16,921 nucleotides of DNA from positions 1 to 16,921 of the forward strand of contig RGUK01000025.1 of NCBI GenBank assembly GCA_010027825.1, read 5' to 3'. The DNA is from a bacterium. GTDB taxonomy: Bacteria; Dependentiae; Babeliae; Babeliales; RVW-14. Numbering within the stretch: position 1 is the stretch's first letter; every line of letters starts with the position of its first letter. The position numbers and the translations under genes are program-made. The notes below the pieces were generated by a model, which saw only the letters and a list, made by a program, of their open reading frames with translations, had not been told where the DNA came from and made no database searches. Positions 12,192-16,921 of the stretch are shown here, one piece after another.

Positions 12192-13667
12192 ATGCACACT
12201 CCTGAAATCACCAAGTGTATAAATCAAATGAACCACACAATACGCGGACGCCTTGAAGGACACTACCAACATACAGGCGTCAGATGGATGCTGTCAAGAG
12301 AACTCACCACCACGGACGTCAAAGGCGGCATCCTCGCCGATGATATGGGCCTCGGTAAAACAATACAAACCATCGCCGTCGTGTGCGGAAACCAACTACC
12401 CAAAACATTGATCGTCACAACCGTCGGCACCGTGGGCCAATGGAAAGATGCACTAGTCTCCTTTGGTGGCATGTTTCCTATCGTCGTCAACTCCAGCTTT
12501 TCCGGCATCATCCCCGAGGACGCACGCGTCGTTGTCACAAGCTACAGCACCTTCCAAAAACGAGACATTAACAGCCCCTTCGAAAAAGTGGTATGGTCCC
12601 GTGTGATACTCGACGAAGGACACACCATTCGCAATCACAAAACACGTGTTCACATACAATTAAGTAAACTTGAATGTAGTATCAAGTGGATCCTCTCTGG
12701 CACACCCATACAAAACTCCCTTAAAGAACTCCTAAATCTCGCCAAATGGATCGGCATCCAAACAAGTGATCCCGATGAAATATACAAGACATATGTCCTC
12801 AGACGCACCCAAGAAAAAGAAAGCTTGCTTAATAGCAGACTCGCCCTTCCCGGACTCAAAACTGAAGTGGTCAAACTCGACTTCAAGTACCCCGAGGAAC
12901 GCGAATTGTACAATAAAATCACACTCGACTCGAACGCAACCGCGAGTAGTATGGAGTGCATCGAAACCCTGGTGCGCTGCAGACAAGTGTGCGTGTCCAG
13001 TGTCTTGTACAACAATGGGATCGCTAAAAAGAAAAACAAAGACGTCTTGGGCGATGTCAACTCCGAAATCCCAAGAAAACGCACCTTCAGCGAACGGGAA
13101 TGTCATGGGGACTTGTGTGTGCAAGGTAGTACAAAGCTGGAATACCTCGTCGATGACATCAAAAAATACACATGTTCGCATCGAGGTGAAAAATGCCTCG
13201 TGTTTTGTAGCTTCACCCTTGAAATGAAACTTATACAAAAAGGCCTCCTCGACCTCAATGTCCCCTGCGTGATCTTTGATGGGAGCTTGTCAAGAGACTC
13301 CAAAGACAATGTACTTTATAACTTCAAAAATAGCAGCATCCCCGTATTGCTCTTGCAAATCTCTTGTGGTAGCACCGGCCTCAACCTTCAACATAGCAAT
13401 AGAGTGTACATTGTCTCCCCCAACTGGAACCCCTGCATCGAACTCCAAGCTATCGGACGAAGCTATCGCAAAGGCCAAACAAATATTGTGACCTGCATCA
13501 GACTCGTAATGCGCGATACCGTAGAAGAACGTTGCCTCTATATACAAGAAAAAAAAATGAAGCTTATTGCCGAATCCTTTGATGACGACTCGTTTTTACA
13601 TAGACTTTCAGATACCTCCTTGGTAAAATTGGATTCATGTGATCTCAATTACATACTTCACGCGTAA
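12192..13667 (+). CDS. SNF2-family helicase-like ATPase
   Basis: A 491-residue protein from ATG 12192; an upstream GTG in the same frame is not needed. All core SNF2/superfamily 2 motifs are visible: motif I ADDMGLGKT (49-57), motif II DEGH (141-144), motif III LSGTPIQN (168-175), motif V STGLNLQ (394-400), and motif VI QAIGRSYRKGQ (419-429), close to the family's QA.GR.hR.GQ. The region between the two RecA lobes (about 230-330) is short and contains a Lys/Arg patch and three Cys. No bromo-, chromo- or RING domain is present, so this is a minimal motor. Such viral enzymes are thought to remodel DNA-protein complexes during transcription; the exact role is inferred. It shares a repeat-rich divergent promoter with the RING-H2 gene. 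Confidence 0.92.
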   Translation: MHTPEITKCINQMNHTIRGRLEGHYQHTGVRWMLSRELTTTDVKGGILADDMGLGKTIQTIAVVCGNQLPKTLIVTTVGTVGQWKDALVSFGGMFPIVVNSSFSGIIPEDARVVVTSYSTFQKRDINSPFEKVVWSRVILDEGHTIRNHKTRVHIQLSKLECSIKWILSGTPIQNSLKELLNLAKWIGIQTSDPDEIYKTYVLRRTQEKESLLNSRLALPGLKTEVVKLDFKYPEERELYNKITLDSNATASSMECIETLVRCRQVCVSSVLYNNGIAKKKNKDVLGDVNSEIPRKRTFSERECHGDLCVQGSTKLEYLVDDIKKYTCSHRGEKCLVFCSFTLEMKLIQKGLLDLNVPCVIFDGSLSRDSKDNVLYNFKNSSIPVLLLQISCGSTGLNLQHSNRVYIVSPNWNPCIELQAIGRSYRKGQTNIVTCIRLVMRDTVEERCLYIQEKKMKLIAESFDDDSFLHRLSDTSLVKLDSCDLNYILHA

Positions 13668-13714
13668 TTGAACCTCGGTTTACACGCAGTTATTTTTTAT
13701 GTGTGTTTTTTAAA

Positions 13715-14638
13715 ATGGAACTTTTAGAAACGTGTAATGAACTCATCAAAACTCACCTTGAACTGTCATGTATTGCCCCCGGACTCATAGAACCCATAAA
13801 GTATGTTCTTACAGGAGGCAAACGCATCCGGCCTATGATAAGCTTGGATATATACAACACCAAGGCAGCGGCAGGAGGTGTCACCGGCATTTGCTTCCTG
13901 TCCACAGAATACCTCCACTCAGCAAGTCTAATCATCGACGACCTTCCGTGCATGGACAACGCTCAAACACGTAGGGGTAACGATTGTATTCACTTAAGGT
14001 ACTCCGAAGCCATCGCACAACTAACTACCGCCGCCCTTCTGGCCTTGTGTACACACTCGTTAGGATACGACCTTAACAAAGCAGTTGACTCGGGCGTCAT
14101 TTCTAAAGCAACCGCAACCGAAATTACAATGTACGCCCTCCGTATTCTCGGAACTTCGCTGCTCACTGTAACCGAAGGCCAACTTCTCGACATCGCAAGT
14201 ACCGACATCGCAAGTACCGACATCGCAAGTACCGACATCGCAAGTACCGACATCGGAAACGTGATAAAGTCCGCTTCAGAACACTTCGACGTAAATGATA
14301 TTATCATTAAAAAAACCGGAACGCTCTTCCAAATGTGCTTTGAACTTGGATGGATCCTCGGCACCGGGAGCGTAGATGGAACAGAAAAAGTCCGTGACCT
14401 GGCTAATCTCTTTGCCATGGCTTTTCAAATCGCCGATGACATCGAAGACATGTCAATCGACCTCCAAACAAATAAAAAGAATGTAAACCAAAACTATGCC
14501 CTAGCTTACGGCCGAGAAACAGCTGTAAAGGACGGGAATACTTTCCTTGACAAGTTTGTAGTTCTACTCGACGAAATGCAGTTGTCCAGCCCATTCTTTC
14601 ACCAACTCGTAAGTCATCTTCGATCCAAACTTGTTTAA
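13715..14638 (+). CDS. Polyprenyl (geranylgeranyl-type) diphosphate synthase
   Basis: A 307-residue protein. Motifs of trans-isoprenyl diphosphate synthases are in order: GGKRIRP (34-40), first Asp-rich motif DDLPCMD (75-81, the DDxxxxD form of bacterial and plant enzymes), GQLLD (155-159), KTG (200-202), and second Asp-rich motif FQIADDIED (237-245). The enzyme should condense isopentenyl diphosphate with allylic diphosphates using Mg2+ held by the two Asp motifs. Small residues just before the first motif (Ala70, Ser71) would fit products of C20 or so, but chain length is not certain. An insertion of four perfect IASTD repeats (160-179) lengthens the loop between GQ..D and KTG by about 20 residues. 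ATG 13715 is chosen over an upstream GTG. Asfarviruses also encode a prenyltransferase of this superfamily. Confidence 0.92.
   Translation: MELLETCNELIKTHLELSCIAPGLIEPIKYVLTGGKRIRPMISLDIYNTKAAAGGVTGICFLSTEYLHSASLIIDDLPCMDNAQTRRGNDCIHLRYSEAIAQLTTAALLALCTHSLGYDLNKAVDSGVISKATATEITMYALRILGTSLLTVTEGQLLDIASTDIASTDIASTDIASTDIGNVIKSASEHFDVNDIIIKKTGTLFQMCFELGWILGTGSVDGTEKVRDLANLFAMAFQIADDIEDMSIDLQTNKKNVNQNYALAYGRETAVKDGNTFLDKFVVLLDEMQLSSPFFHQLVSHLRSKLV
14191..14250 (+). repeat. Four perfect 15-bp repeats inside the prenyl synthase gene
   Basis: CATCGCAAGTACCGA repeats four times without a mismatch, in frame, encoding IASTD units. The DNA identity suggests a recent expansion. Confidence 0.95.
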
Positions 14639-14639
14639 A

Positions 14640-14667
14640 TAAACTAAATTTTCTTAAACTAAATTTT
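14640..14667 (+). promoter_or_regulatory. AT-rich direct repeat before the propeller gene
   Basis: TAAACTAAATTTT occurs at 14640-14652 and 14655-14667 (15-bp period), between the prenyl synthase stop and the ATG at 14700. It may be part of the promoter of the downstream gene. GTACAC directly precedes that ATG. Confidence 0.35.
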
Positions 14668-14699
14668 GTCGAACATTATTAACAACACCCTCAGTACAC

Positions 14700-16283
14700 A
14701 TGTCTCAATACGAAGAGGACACTAACGCTTACAGCTATTTTACATCCGATGAGTCATCTTTGGAAGACTCTGATACCTTTTCCGTCGAGTCCTGTGTAAA
14801 CGAAAGTCCTATTACGCTGATGCCTTACACCGAATCGGACATTGACGTGTTCACAGTCAAATTACCAAGTGAAATGAGAAAATTTAAAATTGGCTCTTGC
14901 ATGTCAAAAGAGGAACTTTCCGGTGCTTTGTTGTCTGATCAAAACACCGACACACCTGACTATATCATGTGCGTGTACACAACACCTAGGCAGTCCCGTG
15001 ATCATCTCACCGGGATGACAGGTAAACCCACAATTAGAACTGTTATACGATTGATGTCCAGTCAAATATACATCACAGCTGGATCCGCCAAACGCATAAT
15101 GGAAGCATCCACTAAAACTTGGTATGCCTTGCCGCTGTTTGGTGGCAAACGAAGAAGAATAGGAAATGTTTCAGGCTTGTACGGAGCAAGCATGAATCAT
15201 GGACAAATTCCAGGTTTTTTAGTCTATAAACTATATACTCGTGAAGAAATACGTTCAGGCATCAAAGCAGTGGAAACGTTAGACGACTATCTTATCACAC
15301 CCGAACAATACCTATTGTACAGCCCCGCCCCCACCCCTGCCGAATTCGTAAAGAATACTGTTGCCGCTATCCTTGGGCATCAACGGTTAAGCCCAGAACA
15401 CGTGTTTGAACATGGATTACCACATGTGAACAAGATCATGGCCGAAAAAAATATAATGTCAGTTTTGGGATCCGGAAACACAATTCTGTGGAAATTAGAT
15501 TCTGGCAAAAAATGGGAGTTCGATGTTTTCGAACCTAGCGAAACCTTTGTAGATGCCCTTTTCAAAAATGATACATTGTACACCCTTACACCTAGACAAC
15601 TTTATATTACTAAGCCAGATGATGAAGTAATCAACAATAACTCGGGTGCTGATTTTTCTTGTTTGGCAGTCTGCGGAATTAAATTATTGTTAGGGAACCG
15701 AGATGGAGAGGTACAAATTGTACGTGAAGACCTAAACCCTAACCTCTATTATCACATACAAAAAGTGAGCAACTTCTCTCTTGAAGTGGTGAGCGGAACT
15801 GTGTGTAACAGTGACACCAATGATGACGAGTACATTTACATTGGTGACAAGTCAGGAAGCGTAGATAAATTTCGATTACAAAATTTCGAACTCAAATTGG
15901 AAGGCAGCTTTGTCTATAGCGATAAACGTGTGGCCTCCATTCATATCTACAAAAACAATTTGTACATTGGTTACGAAAAAGGAACATTAGCATTGGCGTC
16001 TGTGGACTCGGGTACATTGCTAAGTAAAGTCAGGGTCGGTAGTGGTGACGTCAAGGTACTTTACGTAGGACGCCTTGTAGACAAAGAGTATGTTATCCTC
16101 CACACCGACAATCACTTGTACATGACCAATTTTGATTTGACTAGACCCGCGACTCACATTGCAGAAGCAGAATTCTGTACAATTGACTCAGGGTACGTGT
16201 ATATTCAAAAACGTGGCGAAATGAAGATCATAAGAAAAACTCTTGAAGATACCTTAACGTCGACAATGTACACTTTTTTTTAG
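14700..16283 (+). CDS. Beta-propeller-like protein with acidic N-terminus
   Basis: A 527-residue protein. The first 50 residues are acidic, Ser/Tyr-rich and probably disordered. Residues 55-245 are an unassigned mixed domain with a basic stretch GGKRRRIG (148-155). From about 250 to the end, repeated units of 40-50 residues have short strands and 'G..dG.v' turns: NRDGEVQIV (333-341), YIYIGDKSGSVDKFRL (378-393), LYIGYEKGTLALASVDSGTLL (421-441), and LHTDNHLYMTNFDL (467-480). They resemble WD40 or PQQ-type blades without strict WD dipeptides. A protein-binding scaffold is inferred; the partner is unknown. It follows the prenyl synthase gene after 61 nt, and a hairpin plus AATAAA follows its stop. 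Confidence 0.6.
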   Translation: MSQYEEDTNAYSYFTSDESSLEDSDTFSVESCVNESPITLMPYTESDIDVFTVKLPSEMRKFKIGSCMSKEELSGALLSDQNTDTPDYIMCVYTTPRQSRDHLTGMTGKPTIRTVIRLMSSQIYITAGSAKRIMEASTKTWYALPLFGGKRRRIGNVSGLYGASMNHGQIPGFLVYKLYTREEIRSGIKAVETLDDYLITPEQYLLYSPAPTPAEFVKNTVAAILGHQRLSPEHVFEHGLPHVNKIMAEKNIMSVLGSGNTILWKLDSGKKWEFDVFEPSETFVDALFKNDTLYTLTPRQLYITKPDDEVINNNSGADFSCLAVCGIKLLLGNRDGEVQIVREDLNPNLYYHIQKVSNFSLEVVSGTVCNSDTNDDEYIYIGDKSGSVDKFRLQNFELKLEGSFVYSDKRVASIHIYKNNLYIGYEKGTLALASVDSGTLLSKVRVGSGDVKVLYVGRLVDKEYVILHTDNHLYMTNFDLTRPATHIAEAEFCTIDSGYVYIQKRGEMKIIRKTLEDTLTSTMYTFF

Positions 16284-16289
16284 TATATC

Positions 16290-16321
16290 CGCAGTCGTGG
16301 TCAACTGCGCTGTGTAATAAA
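16290..16321 (+). terminator. Hairpin followed by AATAAA after the propeller gene
   Basis: CGCAGT (16290-16295) and ACTGCG (16304-16309) form a 6-bp stem with an 8-nt loop, starting 7 nt past the stop codon. AATAAA follows at 16316-16321. A short hairpin right after the stop fits the transcript-end signal known from mimivirus. Confidence 0.5.
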
Positions 16322-16451
16322 GGCTTAGCAGGCAACATCAGGTGGCAGTGGGGGTGACAGTGGGAGACGTGTGTGGCAGGGCTTGTGTACTGATAAGGCA
16401 GTCCAACTGTGTAATAAAAGCACAGCACACACAGCAAAACCCTGCTGTGCT
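16322..16451 (+). other. G-rich non-coding stretch ending in AATAAA and a 9-bp hairpin
   Basis: Between two TGTGTAATAAA signals (16311-16321 and 16408-16418) lies a G-rich stretch unlike its neighbours, with no convincing reading frame. The second signal is followed at once by AGCACAGCA (16419-16427) / TGCTGTGCT (16443-16451), a perfect 9-bp stem. It could be a long 3' end with two alternative termination points, or a small non-coding transcript. Confidence 0.4.
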
Positions 16452-16453
16452 GC

Positions 16454-16488
16454 AATTGTTACGTAATTGTTACGTAATTGTTACGTAA
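16454..16488 (+). promoter_or_regulatory. Three TTACGTAA palindromes at 11-bp spacing
   Basis: AATTGTTACGT repeats three times (16454-16464, 16465-16475, 16476-16486), placing the palindrome TTACGTAA at 16459-16466, 16470-16477 and 16481-16488. The spacing is about one helical turn, so all three sites face the same side of the DNA, 58-88 nt before the TPR gene's ATG. TTACGTAA is the core site of C/EBP and PAR-type bZIP factors in animals; whether the host here has such a factor is unknown. Confidence 0.55.
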
Positions 16489-16513
16489 TAGCAAACGCGT
16501 ATGGAATTGAATC

Positions 16514-16543
16514 AAATTGTATATACCTTTTAATATACAATTT
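16514..16543 (+). promoter_or_regulatory. Perfect 11-bp AT-rich inverted repeat before the TPR gene
   Basis: AAATTGTATAT and ATATACAATTT (16514-16524 and 16533-16543) are perfect complements with an 8-nt loop and end 3 nt before the ATG. The left arm includes TATAT, so it may overlap the promoter. The layout matches the inverted repeats before the 5129 and 6439 starts. Confidence 0.5.
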
Positions 16544-16546
16544 AAT

Positions 16547-16921
16547 ATGGAACGACTAAGCGAACTAGTGAAGTCTCAAAAAAGAGGGAACCTGCATTTT
16601 TGCGAGTACATAGAGCAATTGTTAAGTAACGAAAAATACGAGCAGGCGTCCACGTTGTGTTTGGGTGAGCTTGAAAACAATTATAATAACTCCCAAGTGT
16701 TTATGTTGTTGGGGAAGGCGTTGAGATGTCAATCACAGTGCAATGACGCTGAGAATGCCTTTTTATATGCCATTCAATTGGACCCATACAACACGGATGC
16801 TCATTACGAGCTTGGAAGATTGCGTGGAGAACTACACAGTTATCACAGAAGCAACGACATACACAAGCAGTTGACGGGGCATTATACAGTCAAATACAAT
16901 GAAACCATTTTGTATTCTTGT
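16547..16921 (+). CDS. TPR-repeat protein, partial (runs off right edge)
   Basis: Translating from ATG 16547 gives 125 open codons to the window edge with no stop. Residues 17-44 (LHFCEYIEQLLSNEKYEQASTLCLGELE) and about 48-92 follow the tetratricopeptide pattern. The second is clear: 'SQVFMLLGKALRCQ', then 'DAENAFLYAIQLDPYNTDAHYELGRLRG', with the typical Gly/Ala/Asp-Pro positions. TPR arrays are protein-binding scaffolds of paired helices, and the partner cannot be told. The start is well placed, directly behind an AT-rich inverted repeat. TTG is the favoured Leu codon here, unlike in the nearby genes. Confidence 0.7.
   Translation, partial: MERLSELVKSQKRGNLHFCEYIEQLLSNEKYEQASTLCLGELENNYNNSQVFMLLGKALRCQSQCNDAENAFLYAIQLDPYNTDAHYELGRLRGELHSYHRSNDIHKQLTGHYTVKYNETILYSC

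Noticed and set aside
12263..13547. Several open frames antisense or shifted within the SNF2 gene
   Set aside because: They overlap the coding sequence of a fully motif-supported SNF2 ATPase and show no features of their own.

Overview
The window looks like a stretch of a large eukaryotic DNA virus genome, most likely Nucleocytoviricota (a giant or algal-type NCLDV). This rests on gene content and architecture: densely packed intronless genes on both strands, a D5_N-type primase-helicase relative, a poxvirus G6R-like NlpC/P60 protein, a SNF2 ATPase, RING-finger proteins, a BRO-like protein, a polyprenyl synthetase (a gene also known from asfarviruses) and fibre-type structural genes. Start regions are AT-rich or carry eukaryote-like TATA boxes. 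I cannot assign a genus, and a bacterial or cellular chromosome is unlikely. I saw no tRNA, rRNA, CRISPR array or insertion sequence.

Layout. Left part (1-1527): a BRO-like gene and a J-domain gene, both on the minus strand, separated by a GC-rich hairpin and a short CCCTAAA tract. Fibre island (1630-4067, plus): a small Gly/Ser/Thr-rich structural-type protein, a fibre with MGxxxS N-terminus, and a second fibre gene broken into two reading frames by a 47-bp tandem duplication. Minus-strand block (4119-8100): a membrane-anchored protein with a faint polysaccharide-lyase-8 resemblance, a very repetitive basic/acidic protein, a putative cysteine-protease-like protein, and a RING protein with a degenerate nucleotidyltransferase-like N-terminus. 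Centre (8377-11225): a D5_N protein whose helicase P-loop is lost, two small membrane proteins, and a membrane-anchored NlpC/P60 protein. Right part (11218-16921): a RING-H2 protein diverging from a SNF2 helicase, a polyprenyl diphosphate synthase, a beta-propeller-like protein, and the start of a TPR protein that runs off the window.

How it fits together. The structural genes (fibres, basic repeat protein, membrane proteins) plausibly build or decorate the virion. The RING, J-domain, TPR, SNF2 and BRO-like genes look like host-interaction and gene-expression functions, and the prenyl synthase is a metabolic gene. An 11-bp motif (ACTTGGTACAC) recurs 24-29 nt upstream of the TATA boxes of the RING and SNF2 genes in the same orientation, suggesting a shared, probably early, promoter class. 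Perfect AT-rich inverted repeats sit between tandem genes directly in front of the next start codon, resembling the hairpin transcript ends known in mimivirus. Short tandem repeats (11, 12, 15, 18, 19 and 47 bp units) are unusually common, both in frame inside genes and between genes.
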